Origin: Flavipsychrobacter stenotrophus
GTDB taxonomy: Bacteria; Bacteroidota; Bacteroidia; Chitinophagales; Chitinophagaceae
Assembly (NCBI RefSeq): GCF_002954265.1
Contig: NZ_PPSL01000003.1
Coordinates: 806,001-870,000, forward strand
Direction: 5' to 3'
DNA length: 64,000 nucleotides
Made by a program: the position numbers and the translations under genes. Below, piece by piece: positions 25,452-33,850 of this stretch (positions are counted from its first letter, which is position 1; each line of letters starts with the position of its first letter). A model generated the notes under the pieces. The model searched no databases, was not told the origin of the DNA, and worked only from the letters and a program-made list of their open reading frames with translations.

Positions 25452-26320
25452 ATCATTCCTCCCGCTGCGATCAACAATATAGCTATGATAGATAGCACCA
25501 ATCCTATTATACGCTGTGCATTGGCCTTCTCCCTGAAAATGAATATTGCGGCCAGAGATGAAGCAACCAGTGTGCCTATATTCAAGACCGGTATAGTAGC
25601 TGAGCTTTGCATTACTCCGCAGTTGATAGAGCGGATAAGGAAGTAGATAGAGAAGTAATTGGGTACGCCTATGCAGATGCCGGCTACAAGGTTACGCCAG
25701 TGTAGCTGCATCTTTTTCATGAGCAGCATAATGATAACGATGATGATACCAAAACACGCAGCTACGCCAAAGCAATAGATGGTGAATGTTGCCTGCACTT
25801 CAGGCGTATCAAGGAAAGTATGCTGTGCATAGTTGACCAGGGCATCCAGTAAGCCACTGCCTATAAACAATAATAGCGGCCACATAAGACTTGGCGTTTT
25901 ACCGTTTTCTTCCTTTACACGTGTAGTAAGGTATACTGCCGGTAGTGCCAATGCAATACCTATTATTTTCCAGATCCCGGCGGCTTCATGAAAGAACACA
26001 ATGGCTATGGTAACGGGTATTACCAGTGATAGTTTGTTGGCAATAGTAGCAGTGGTGATACCATCTACCTTGGTGCAATAGCCAATGAGGTTGAAGATAG
26101 ATATGAATGCAGCACCCATAAGGAAGGTCCACGGGAACCATTGTTGCGTAACGTGGCTTGCCTGGAAAGGCATATGACCCAGGAACAAACTGCCTGTGAT
26201 AACGCACACACAGTAGTTAACTACAATGGCCTGCAGTGTGTCTATCTTATACCGAGGTAATACCTTAAATATGGCAGAGATGAGTACGTTGAGTAAAATG
26301 GTGATAACGAGATAAAGCAT
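25448..26320 (-). CDS. EamA/DMT-family transporter
   Basis: This 290-residue protein has about ten hydrophobic helices in two similar halves, as in the drug/metabolite transporter superfamily. Features include GITTATIANKLSLVIPVTIAIVFF in the first half and VMQSSATIPVLNIGTLVASSLAAIFIFREKANAQRIIGLVL in the second, the position of the EamA motif. The substrate cannot be told. I start it at the ATG at 26320. A longer frame to 26452 exists but would overlap ribD, and its first 44 codons come from a T-rich spacer. It is between ribD (82 bp away) and the YigZ-family gene (4-bp overlap). Confidence 0.88.
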   Translation of the reverse strand: MLYLVITILLNVLISAIFKVLPRYKIDTLQAIVVNYCVCVITGSLFLGHMPFQASHVTQQWFPWTFLMGAAFISIFNLIGYCTKVDGITTATIANKLSLVIPVTIAIVFFHEAAGIWKIIGIALALPAVYLTTRVKEENGKTPSLMWPLLLFIGSGLLDALVNYAQHTFLDTPEVQATFTIYCFGVAACFGIIIVIIMLLMKKMQLHWRNLVAGICIGVPNYFSIYFLIRSINCGVMQSSATIPVLNIGTLVASSLAAIFIFREKANAQRIIGLVLSIIAILLIAAGGMI

Positions 26321-26360
26321 GTGTTGAAAAATAAAAAGTAAAAACTTAAAAGTAAAAAGC
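26321..26360 (-). other. T-rich leader with TTTTTACTTTT words before the EamA gene
   Basis: Read toward the gene, the spacer contains TTTTTACTTTTAAG, TTTTTACTTTTTA and TTTTTCAACAC just before the ATG. recQ and wecB have leaders of the same kind and orientation. Confidence 0.5.
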
Positions 26361-26402
26361 GGTTGATGTACTCGGTGAAAGGTAAAGCGATTAGCACTGT
26401 TT

Positions 26403-27500
26403 TTATAATTCCATCCCTTTGATGTAAGGATAAGGGCTTTGTTTGTTGACAAAGGCTTCTAAACGATCGTCACTAAGATTGGTAGAGAATGCTTTGGAGC
26501 TGTTGGTTAATTGTGGAGCTATCAATCCCGTTCCTAATTGTTTGTCTCCTGTAAATATCCTGGCTTCATCCCAAAGGCCGGCATCAATAAAGCTGTTCAG
26601 CAGCTTTGCGCCACCTTCTACTATCAGCGATGTGATCTTTTGCTGATGAAGCAGGGCTAGGAGGTCATTTAATAATTGTTCGCCAAAGGGTAACTTAATG
26701 AAGCGAACATTGCCTCTTGTTCCCTCCGTCTGTTCATTGATGATCCAGGTTTCGGCTGAGTCATCGAACAAGTGGTGTGTGGCAGGTATAGTTGCATTTT
26801 TAGAAATGGCTATCCTCAATGGTTGCTTGCCAGTCCATAACCTTGCGGTAAGTTGCGGATTGTCATTGACTGCGGTGGTAGCACCCACCATTATAGCGGC
26901 CTCTTCGGTGCGCCACTTATGTACCAATTGGTTGCTATGGCTATTCGTTATCTGGAATCTGCTCTTGTCTGCCGGGGCTATAAAGCTGTCGGTAGGTTGC
27001 GCCCATTTTAGAATGATATATGGTCTCTGCTGCTGATGGAAACAGAAAAAGCGCCGGTTTACCCACAAGCCTTCCGCTTCGCATAAACCCGTTACCACTT
27101 CTATTCCTGCGTTTTTGAGTATATCTATGCCTCGGCCGCTTACCAGTTCAAAAGGGTCTCTATTGGCTATGACCACCTTGCCCACCTTTTCCGCTACCAG
27201 CCTGGTGGCGCAGGGGGGCGTTTTGCCGGTGTGTGCACAAGGTTCCAGCGTTACGTACATGGTGCTGCCAGGTATAAGGTGTTTATCGGCTTCCGCTACA
27301 TTATTCAGGCAATCTACCTCGGCATGTGCCTGACCATATACATGGTGCCAACCTTCGCCTATAATACGCCCATCGCTTACCAGCACAGCGCCTACCATGG
27401 GGTTAGGACTTGTGTATCCCTTACCTCTTTGTGCCAGTTCTATGGCCCGCTGCATGTATAGTACTTCCGGTTGCAAGGACGCGAAATTAAGAAAATACAT
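26403..27500 (-). CDS. ribD: Bifunctional riboflavin deaminase/reductase RibD
   Basis: RibD carries out two steps of riboflavin synthesis: deamination of the pyrimidine and reduction of its ribose. The deaminase domain has GYTSPNPMVGAVLV, the zinc/active-site HAEVDCLNN, and the cysteine pair in PCAHTGKTPPC. The reductase domain starts near ILKWAQPTDSFIAP; a glycine is usual after the Asp here, and this protein has Ser. TSLIVEGGAKLLNSFIDAGLWDEARIF is the conserved reductase end. I chose the ATG at 27500 (365 residues) over the longer frame, whose added residues run back into the promoter region. It leads a four-gene operon and is divergent from feoA. Confidence 0.93.
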   Translation of the reverse strand: MYFLNFASLQPEVLYMQRAIELAQRGKGYTSPNPMVGAVLVSDGRIIGEGWHHVYGQAHAEVDCLNNVAEADKHLIPGSTMYVTLEPCAHTGKTPPCATRLVAEKVGKVVIANRDPFELVSGRGIDILKNAGIEVVTGLCEAEGLWVNRRFFCFHQQQRPYIILKWAQPTDSFIAPADKSRFQITNSHSNQLVHKWRTEEAAIMVGATTAVNDNPQLTARLWTGKQPLRIAISKNATIPATHHLFDDSAETWIINEQTEGTRGNVRFIKLPFGEQLLNDLLALLHQQKITSLIVEGGAKLLNSFIDAGLWDEARIFTGDKQLGTGLIAPQLTNSSKAFSTNLSDDRLEAFVNKQSPYPYIKGMEL

Positions 27501-27597
27501 GGGTGCAACGAAAACAAATGCTGTAAAACAGGATATTATGTGGTATTGGCATGACATAACTCATGCTGCGGAAAGGCAACAGATTTGAAATTACCTG

Positions 27598-27605
27598 TAA
27601 CTTTG
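27598..27605 (+). promoter_or_regulatory. Predicted -7 promoter element of feoA
   Basis: TAACTTTG matches TAnnTTTG exactly. The ATG begins only five bases later, so transcription would start at or next to the first codon, suggesting a leaderless mRNA. No clear -33 element is seen at the usual distance. Confidence 0.45.
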
Positions 27606-27609
27606 CACC

Positions 27610-27858
27610 ATGATAGTGGAGGAGGGTAAGACAATAAGGTTGTCTCAATTGCACGCCGGAACAAAGGCGGTTATACACAGCCATGATGAAAGTGAGTTCC
27701 AGCTGACGCTTATGGAGATGGGTTGTATACCCGGTGAGCCGGTGTGGGTAGAGATGATCGCTCCCCTTGGCGACCCTATGGCCATACAGATAGCCGGCTA
27801 TTATCTTAGTCTGCGCAAGCAGGATGCCGACAAGATATGGGTTACATTAAATAAATAA
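27610..27858 (+). CDS. feoA: FeoA-domain protein (ferrous iron transport accessory)
   Basis: The 82-residue protein is a single FeoA domain, an SH3-like fold that assists the FeoB iron transporter. Typical parts are IRLSQLHAGTKAVIHS, LTLMEMGCIPGEPVWVEMIAPLGDPMAIQIAGYYLSLRKQDADKIWV. The LxEMGxxPG turn and the DPxAI(x)VxGxxLALR-like strand are the family core. feoB does not follow: the next gene codes for an unrelated lipoprotein. So feoB must be elsewhere or the protein works differently. It is divergent from ribD. Confidence 0.88.
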   Translation: MIVEEGKTIRLSQLHAGTKAVIHSHDESEFQLTLMEMGCIPGEPVWVEMIAPLGDPMAIQIAGYYLSLRKQDADKIWVTLNK

Positions 27859-27979
27859 TTATTAATAATTGCCGTGTGGTTTTGGACGTATTCATCCAAA
27901 GCACTATTTTGTATTCCGTTATATTTAGTATATTAGCGGGATTTTTAGATTTAATGCTTACAATTCAGGCAGATAATAA

Positions 27980-28843
27980 ATGATATCTATGCACTACAGT
28001 ACGATACTTAAAAGGGGAGCTTTTCTATTGGTTTTCGCCATATTCGCTATAGGCGGATGTAAGAAAACAGATTCAAATCCTCTTACTGACGATGATGACG
28101 CGGGTGGCTATGCTTCTGATGCTTCGAGGATTGAGTGGCTGAGCAATGACGCGATATCTATTGCAGATGCAGCCGGTAATTTCTACAATGGCGTATACAT
28201 GAAGACTACCAATACTTTTGGTACATGCGCTATAGTGGCTATTGATACTGTTAGCACTCCTCACGTACTTACTATTCGTTTTGGTAATGAAAATTGTATG
28301 TGTCTTGATGGTAAGAACCGCAGAGGTAATATCATTGTTACTTACAATGGACAGTACACTTCACCTAACATTATTCATACTATTAAGTATGATGACTATT
28401 ATGTCAACAACATCCGCCTGTCGGGTAATACCAAGGTAACACGTATAGATACTACAGTTGTTGGTAACTGGTACTACAATGTAAAGGTTGATGACACGAT
28501 GACCACTACGCCTAACAAATATGTTACCTGGAAGGGTTCTTTGACCCGCAAATGGATAACCGGTTATGCTACAGGCGACAGGAATGATGATGTTTATTCT
28601 ATTTCAGGTAACACTACTTTGGTAAGAGAAAATGGCCACCTGTTCACTTTCGACATCCAGACACCATTGAAATTTGCATTGGACTGCGATTTCGCTGAGT
28701 CAGGCGTTGTGAATGTTACCGGATTTAACGGTGATACCCGCGTGTTGAACTATGCATTAGGTAACAATGGCCCGGCAGGCACCTGCGACAATTTCGCTCA
28801 GCTGAATGTTGGTGTGCACGTTTACCAGCTTACTTTGTATTAA
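27980..28843 (+). CDS. Lipoprotein of unknown function
   Basis: I do not recognise a family. The N-terminus is a lipoprotein signal with basic residues, a hydrophobic core and IGGC (Cys 27), followed by KKTDSN and an acidic DDDDA stretch, a common export pattern for surface or periplasmic lipoproteins of this phylum. The rest is beta-rich, with many Thr, Asn and Asp residues and cysteines at NCMC, LDCDF and TCDNF that could pair. An ATG three codons later (27989) is an alternative start. It has a terminator directly after it and lies between feoA and an NHL-repeat gene. Confidence 0.75.
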   Translation: MISMHYSTILKRGAFLLVFAIFAIGGCKKTDSNPLTDDDDAGGYASDASRIEWLSNDAISIADAAGNFYNGVYMKTTNTFGTCAIVAIDTVSTPHVLTIRFGNENCMCLDGKNRRGNIIVTYNGQYTSPNIIHTIKYDDYYVNNIRLSGNTKVTRIDTTVVGNWYYNVKVDDTMTTTPNKYVTWKGSLTRKWITGYATGDRNDDVYSISGNTTLVRENGHLFTFDIQTPLKFALDCDFAESGVVNVTGFNGDTRVLNYALGNNGPAGTCDNFAQLNVGVHVYQLTLY

Positions 28844-28864
28844 TAGACTTAAAATAATATTTGG

Positions 28865-28893
28865 AACAGGCGGGATCTCCCGCCTGTTTTTTT
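28865..28893 (+). terminator. Rho-independent terminator after the lipoprotein gene
   Basis: AACAGGCGGG (28865-28874) pairs with CCCGCCTGTT (28879-28888) around ATCT, followed by a T-tract to 28893. It starts 21 bases after the stop codon. Confidence 0.92.
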
Positions 28894-29031
28894 ATGCCTG
28901 ACACCCCCAGAATTACCGTTCATGAACTTTTCCGACCGTTGGTGAACAATATTCCCTTAACTGCTAACTGCTGTAGTATTTTTATACTGTGATAGATGGA
29001 ATTCATTGTGAATGAGGAAAAATAAGCGGTT

Positions 29032-30240
29032 ATGAACAATATGCGGTTGCGTCGGATTTTGTGGGGAGTACTTTCACTGTTGCTGATAGGCACAGGTAAC
29101 CAGCTGTTGGCACAACAGATCATCAATACATTTGCGGGGTCGGGTAAGGTTGGATACAACGGAGAAGGAGTGAAGGCTACTGAAGCTAAATTAGATGGCC
29201 CTGTAGCCTCGGCTACCGACAATGAGGGTAATCTGTATGAAGCAGACTACAATGGCAACAGGGTACGTAAAATAACCAAAGAAGGCATTATAATTACCAT
29301 TGCAGGAACAGGGCAGCATGGCTTTACCAAAGATGGCAGGAGGGCAATTGATGCTAACCTTGGCAAACCATCGGGTATTGTAGTAGATAAAGACGGGAAC
29401 GTTTACTTTTCTGAGCGTGATAATAACTGCGTTCGCAAAATTGATAAGAATGGGATATTGACTAACATAGTGGGCGATTATACAAGCGGATTCAGCGGTA
29501 ATGGCTGCGAAGCGATCACCTGCCAGTTACAAGCTCCCGGAGCATTAGCTATGGATAAAGACGGCAACTTATACATTGCCGACTGCGACAATAACAGTGT
29601 AAGGAAAGTAGATGCTAAGGGATTTATCTACGCCTATGCTGGCAATGGCTTTGGCGCGGGTACGGGTACAGGTGGTTATAGTGGAGATGGGGGCAAGGCT
29701 ATAGCTGCAAAATTGAACCAACCTACCAGTATTGCATTTGACAAAGACGGCAATCTATTTATATCCGATTGTTTTAACCACAGCATCCGCAAGGTAAATA
29801 AGCAAGGTATTATCAGCACAGTTGCCGGTACAGGTGTTTCGGGTTATAACGGCGAAGGCGCGGCAGCAACCAGATCACAACTAAGCTACCCATCGGCTGT
29901 CGCTGTAGACAATAAAGGAAATATTTTCATTGCCGACAATGGCAATTTCAGGATACGTAAAGTAGATACAACTGGTACTATTGCTACAATAACCGGTAAT
30001 GGTACACAAGGGGCATCTGGAGATAGCGGAATAGCAGGGAATGCTATGATCGGCAAGACCACATTCCTTACGTTCGGAACCTCCGGCGAGTTATACTTCG
30101 GAGATTACCTGGAAAGTAGGATACGGGTAATAGCGGAAACAAGAGTGGATAATATAACCAATGTGCCGGCCTGTAAGGCTTCAGGTAATCATGTTTCTGC
30201 GGGGTCAACGTCTGCCTCTGTGGGAGGAAGTGTACAGTAA
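29032..30240 (+). CDS. Secreted NHL-repeat beta-propeller protein
   Basis: A signal peptide (to about GNQLLAQQ, residue 30) is followed by five to six NHL repeats, each with a phrase such as GIVVDKDGNVYFSERDNNCVRKI, AMDKDGNLYIADCDNNSVRKV, AFDKDGNLFISDCFNHSIRKV or AVDNKGNIFIADNGNFRIRKV. Between them are turns like IAGTGQHGFTKDGRRA and VAGTGVSGYNGEGAAA. Such repeats form a beta-propeller that usually binds other molecules; some family members are enzymes, but nothing here shows that. There is no T9SS sorting domain at the C-terminus, which ends in a Ser/Gly-rich tail. Its 3' end is 7 bp from the convergent aminotransferase gene. Confidence 0.85.
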   Translation: MNNMRLRRILWGVLSLLLIGTGNQLLAQQIINTFAGSGKVGYNGEGVKATEAKLDGPVASATDNEGNLYEADYNGNRVRKITKEGIIITIAGTGQHGFTKDGRRAIDANLGKPSGIVVDKDGNVYFSERDNNCVRKIDKNGILTNIVGDYTSGFSGNGCEAITCQLQAPGALAMDKDGNLYIADCDNNSVRKVDAKGFIYAYAGNGFGAGTGTGGYSGDGGKAIAAKLNQPTSIAFDKDGNLFISDCFNHSIRKVNKQGIISTVAGTGVSGYNGEGAAATRSQLSYPSAVAVDNKGNIFIADNGNFRIRKVDTTGTIATITGNGTQGASGDSGIAGNAMIGKTTFLTFGTSGELYFGDYLESRIRVIAETRVDNITNVPACKASGNHVSAGSTSASVGGSVQ

Positions 30241-30247
30241 CTGCTGT

Positions 30248-31420
30248 CTACAAACAAGAAAGTAATATGGCACAAGCCTTTTCTATTTCCTCTTCAGTAA
30301 TGGTAAGTGGTGGTGCTATTCGGATACATCCCGGTGCAAACAGGAACCAATCGGAGAATAGCCCCTTGTCCAGGCAGCGATGTAATGTTTCCTGAACATG
30401 CTCAGCATTATCCAGATCAACAGCCATAAGTAAGCCAGCGCTTCTCACCTCTTTTATAGCCGGGTGTTTCAGTAGGGCAAGAAATAGCTGCTCTTTATTA
30501 GCTACCTGCTCCACAATATGTTCATCATCGAGTGCCTGCAAGCTGGCCATACCTGCGGCGCAACATACCGGATGTCCGCCAAAGGTGCTGATATGTCCCA
30601 GCACAGGATCTGCGCTCAGTGATGTCATGATCTGGTTAGAAGAAATGAATGCACCCAACGGCATTCCACCACCCAGTGCCTTACCCAGCAAAACAATATC
30701 AGGTATTACATTGTAGTGTTCAAAACCCCATAACTTACCTGTGCGGCCAAACCCGCATTGTATCTCATCAAATATCAGGAGTGCCCCCATCTCGGTGCAC
30801 TTTGTACGCAATCTTTGCAGCCAGTTGTCTTTTGGTGTAATTACGCCGGCTTCGGCTTGTATGGTCTCCACTATCACGCACGATGTTTGTTCGTTGATAG
30901 CATTTATCAGTTTATCAGCATTATAATCATAGTGCCATACTCCAGGTAACAATGGGCGAAATGCATTGCGCCAGTATTCATCGCCCATTACGCTGAGTGC
31001 GCCTATGGTATGGCCATGGTAGCTATTGTTGCAGCAGATAACATCAGTGCGACCGGTATATCTTCTGGCAAGTTTCAGCGCACCGTCAGTAGCCTCTGAT
31101 CCTGAATTGGTGAAGTATACACAATCAAGATTGGCAGGAAGGTGAGCGGCCAGCGCCTGTGCATATTTTACCTGCGGGCTCTGCACGAGTTCTCCATACA
31201 CCATTATATGCAGGTACTGCTGCGATTGATCTTGTATTGCTTTCACTACGGCCGGGTGACAGTGGCCAATATTACATACGCTGATGCCGCCAATAATATC
31301 GAGGTATGCCTTGCCATCAACACCATACAGGTAATTGCCTGATGCTGACGTGATCTCCAGACCTACCGGTGCCGGTGATGTTGGTGCAAGGTGCTGCTGA
31401 AATAATTGACGGTTGTTCAT
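30248..31420 (-). CDS. Class III pyridoxal-phosphate aminotransferase (acetylornithine/ornithine type)
   Basis: This 390-residue enzyme belongs to the class III aminotransferases, which move an amino group from substrates such as acetylornithine, ornithine or 4-aminobutyrate. The phosphate-binding SGSEATDGALKLAR (about 106-119), the Asp of LLIFDEIQCGFGRTGKLWGFE (Asp 218) and the catalytic Lys 247 (LLGKALGGGMPLGAF) are in place. The sequence does not fix the substrate, and no arginine genes are nearby. It lies two bases after cca, so they are probably co-transcribed. Confidence 0.85.
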   Translation of the reverse strand: MNNRQLFQQHLAPTSPAPVGLEITSASGNYLYGVDGKAYLDIIGGISVCNIGHCHPAVVKAIQDQSQQYLHIMVYGELVQSPQVKYAQALAAHLPANLDCVYFTNSGSEATDGALKLARRYTGRTDVICCNNSYHGHTIGALSVMGDEYWRNAFRPLLPGVWHYDYNADKLINAINEQTSCVIVETIQAEAGVITPKDNWLQRLRTKCTEMGALLIFDEIQCGFGRTGKLWGFEHYNVIPDIVLLGKALGGGMPLGAFISSNQIMTSLSADPVLGHISTFGGHPVCCAAGMASLQALDDEHIVEQVANKEQLFLALLKHPAIKEVRSAGLLMAVDLDNAEHVQETLHRCLDKGLFSDWFLFAPGCIRIAPPLTITEEEIEKACAILLSCL

Positions 31421-31422
31421 TA

Positions 31423-32838
31423 CTATGCGGGTATTATTTTTAATTCTCTGGCTTTATTTATCAACAGTTCGTGGGCTGCTTCGTAGGTATTGGGGATCAC
31501 GCCATCTAATATGGCCTCTCTTATCGTTGTCTTGAGTATGCCTACTTCGCGCGATGGTGTAAGATCAAACAGGGCCATGATCTCATCTCCGGATATAGGT
31601 GGCTGCCAGTTTCTTACTTTATCACTTTCTTCAACTGCTATGAGCCTTTCTTTCACCAGCTCAAAGTTGGCGAGGTAGCGTTTTACTTTCGCCTGGTTTT
31701 TAGAAGTGATATCACTTTCGCATAAGATCATCAGATCTTCCAGGTCTTCACCGGCATCAAACAGCAACCTGCGCATGGCAGAGTCTGTAATGTCTTCTTT
31801 GGTAAGGCTTATAGGGCGAAGATGTAATGCTACCAGTTTGGCTACATACTTCATCTTTTCATTCAACGGCAATTTCAGCTGCTTGAATATCTTGGGTGTC
31901 ATACGCTCACCTACCACCTCGTGGCCGTGAAATGTCCAGCCGTGGCCTTCTTCAAATCGCTTGGTGGCAGGCTTCCCTATGTCGTGCAGCAGGGCAGCCC
32001 AGCGCAACCACAGGTCGTCGCTTTTTGCCGCTGTATTATCAATTACCTGCAGGGTGTGGTAAAAATTATCCTTATGTCCCTTACCTTCTATTATCTCTAC
32101 ACCCGATAGTGCTACCATCTGTGGAAAGAAATGCTGGAGCAATCCGCTTCTGTATAACAGGTCAAGTCCAATAGAGGGCTTGGGAGCTGCCATTATCTTA
32201 TTCAGTTCGTCGGTAATTCTTTCCTGCGATATGATCTTGATCCTTTCCGCATTGCGGGAAATGGATATGAACGCCTCAGGGAGAATGTCAAAGTTGAGCT
32301 GTGTGGCAAAACGTATGGCACGCATCATGCGCAGCGGATCATCAGAGAAAGTTACGTCCGGACCCAATGGCGTCCTGATCAGTTTATTCTTCAGGTCTTC
32401 GAGTCCATTGAAAGGATCGGTCAGTTTCCCGTAATCTTCTGCGTTAAGGCTTATGGCCATCGCATTGATGGTGAAGTCGCGCCTTAGCTGGTCGTCCTCT
32501 ATAGTTCCGGCTTCTACATCCGGCTTTCTCGATTCTGCCCTGTAAGATTCTTTGCGTGCCCCTACAAACTCCACATCAAAATCGTGATACCTGAAATGGG
32601 CTGTTCCGAAATTCTTAAAGAAGTTGACCTGCGGCCTGGGGTGCAGCAGATCCGCAACAGCATGTGCCAATGCAATTCCATCTCCTGTACATACAATATC
32701 TGCGTCCTTAGTCGGTCTGCCCAATAGTTTATCGCGCACGAAGCCCCCTATAAGGTAGCAACTGATGTTCATTCCTGTTGCTGCCTTACTCACCGTATCA
32801 AAGATGCTTTGTTCTTCGGCAGTGCAAACAATTTCCAT
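31423..32838 (-). CDS. cca: CCA-adding tRNA nucleotidyltransferase with HD domain
   Basis: This enzyme adds or repairs the 3' CCA end of tRNAs. The polymerase beta head has [19 protein letters not shown] with the DxD metal ligands, then [11 protein letters not shown] and the flexible-neck region [15 protein letters not shown]. The C-terminal half carries an HD domain with [23 protein letters not shown], a metal-dependent phosphohydrolase type also found in several bacterial CCA enzymes. The 471 residues fit this HD-containing class. Distinction from poly(A) polymerase rests on the HD domain and the head motifs. A promoter-like element lies just upstream, and the aminotransferase follows directly. 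Confidence 0.93.
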   Translation of the reverse strand: MEIVCTAEEQSIFDTVSKAATGMNISCYLIGGFVRDKLLGRPTKDADIVCTGDGIALAHAVADLLHPRPQVNFFKNFGTAHFRYHDFDVEFVGARKESYRAESRKPDVEAGTIEDDQLRRDFTINAMAISLNAEDYGKLTDPFNGLEDLKNKLIRTPLGPDVTFSDDPLRMMRAIRFATQLNFDILPEAFISISRNAERIKIISQERITDELNKIMAAPKPSIGLDLLYRSGLLQHFFPQMVALSGVEIIEGKGHKDNFYHTLQVIDNTAAKSDDLWLRWAALLHDIGKPATKRFEEGHGWTFHGHEVVGERMTPKIFKQLKLPLNEKMKYVAKLVALHLRPISLTKEDITDSAMRRLLFDAGEDLEDLMILCESDITSKNQAKVKRYLANFELVKERLIAVEESDKVRNWQPPISGDEIMALFDLTPSREVGILKTTIREAILDGVIPNTYEAAHELLINKARELKIIPA

Positions 32839-32845
32839 ATGGCAG

Positions 32846-32853
32846 CAAAGCTA
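32846..32853 (-). promoter_or_regulatory. Predicted -7 promoter element of cca
   Basis: On the minus strand TAGCTTTG matches TAnnTTTG exactly, seven bases before the ATG, again implying a very short or absent leader. No convincing -33 element is seen. Confidence 0.4.
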
Positions 32854-32950
32854 TGATACACATGGCAGATATAGAAGACGTGGCAATTGTTTAGCTAAGA
32901 TTATTTGTGGGGGAAAACCCTGAATATGGGGAAGGGTATGGCGTAGGGGC

Positions 32951-33040
32951 AAAAAAAATAAGACCTCAGAGAACTGAAGTCTTATTTACACCTTATGAAA
33001 AATATACCCGATATAAATTTCGGTAAAAATTTTGAAATAA
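32951..33040 (-). repeat. Tandem spacer unit, copy 1 (with terminator-like hairpin)
   Basis: The first of two copies, 137 bp apart, of an about 90-bp unit. On the minus strand it ends in a 13-bp stem (hairpin at 32957-32986, loop TTCT on that strand, one mismatch) followed by eight T, an intrinsic terminator shape. The first 60 bases are nearly identical in both copies; the AT-rich remainder is looser. No minus-strand gene ends nearby. Together with copy 2 it fills most of the 433-bp gap between cca and the DUF4294 gene. Confidence 0.75.
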
Positions 33041-33087
33041 AAAACAAATATTTATTATTTTTTGGTAAAAGATTTTAGGGCAGGCAT

Positions 33088-33177
33088 AAAAAAAATAAGA
33101 CTCCAGAGAACTGAAGCCTTATTTACACCTTATGAAAAATATACCCGTTATAAATGTCGAACTATTTTTTGAAATAC
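33088..33177 (-). repeat. Tandem spacer unit, copy 2 (with terminator-like hairpin)
   Basis: The second copy, with its hairpin at 33094-33123 and a T8 tract on the minus strand. The stem keeps 11 of 13 pairs. Shared text includes TTACACCTTATGAAAAATAT followed by ACCCG. A minus-strand RNA starting in the spacer to the right would be terminated here and again at copy 1. Confidence 0.75.
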
Positions 33178-33271
33178 CAAGCGTTTATTTGTTAATTTTT
33201 ATTTTTCCTAAAAATAATGTTAAAGAGACAATTGATGGATATTTAGGTACGCATATTGCATTACAGATTGT

Positions 33272-33844
33272 ATGAAAAGGCTAATAGTATTGATAATGAG
33301 TGTGTTAGGTTTTAGTTATGGTGATTTGTACGCACAATCGTCATCGCCGGTAGATACATTGTACGCAGGCCAGTTGCAGGAGGTGAGTATAAAGAGCAGG
33401 TGGACCAATGACACGGAAAGGTATCACTACAACCAAAAGAAGTTTTATGTAAAGACAGTTTTGCCTTATGTCAATGCAGCAACTGCTTTATTTAAAGAGA
33501 TCAACGCGAAGGAAGAAGATCCGGCAGTATCCCGCCATGAGCTGAAAAAGTTTATTGCGGAAAAGCAGAGCGAGATGAAGAACCAGTTTGAGGATAAGGT
33601 AAAATCTCTGAATGTGACACAGGGTGCGTTGTTAGTTAAACTGATAGCCAGGCAGACCAACCTGAATATTTATAAGATCGTAGGTGATGTTAAGAATCCA
33701 CTTACAGCAGTAAAGTGGCAGTCGTGGGCATTGGTAAATGGTATGAACCTCAACAGGAAGTATCATCCCGAAGAAGAGGTTGACCTGGAGAATATTATGT
33801 ACGAACTGGGGTATCCGTTGCCGCAGAGTTATGCCACTAATTAA
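33272..33844 (+). CDS. DUF4294 family exported protein
   Basis: The 190-residue protein has a signal peptide (to about DLYAQ, residue 22) and then a mostly helical, charged domain. The stretch RYHYNQKKFYVKTVLPYVNAATALF and the region LVKLIARQTNLNIYKIVGDVKNPLTAVKWQSWALVNGMNLNRKYHPEEEVDLENIMYELG are typical of the DUF4294 family of Bacteroidota, whose function is unknown. It should act in the periplasm. It stands alone on the plus strand, its stop six bases from the stop of the convergent GT-C-like gene. Confidence 0.8.
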   Translation: MKRLIVLIMSVLGFSYGDLYAQSSSPVDTLYAGQLQEVSIKSRWTNDTERYHYNQKKFYVKTVLPYVNAATALFKEINAKEEDPAVSRHELKKFIAEKQSEMKNQFEDKVKSLNVTQGALLVKLIARQTNLNIYKIVGDVKNPLTAVKWQSWALVNGMNLNRKYHPEEEVDLENIMYELGYPLPQSYATN

Positions 33845-33850
33845 TTGCTG

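Noticed and set aside
26321-26452. Longer EamA transporter frame starting at 26452
   Set aside because: It would overlap the end of ribD by 50 bp and add residues from the T-rich spacer. The ATG at 26320 starts directly at the first membrane helix.
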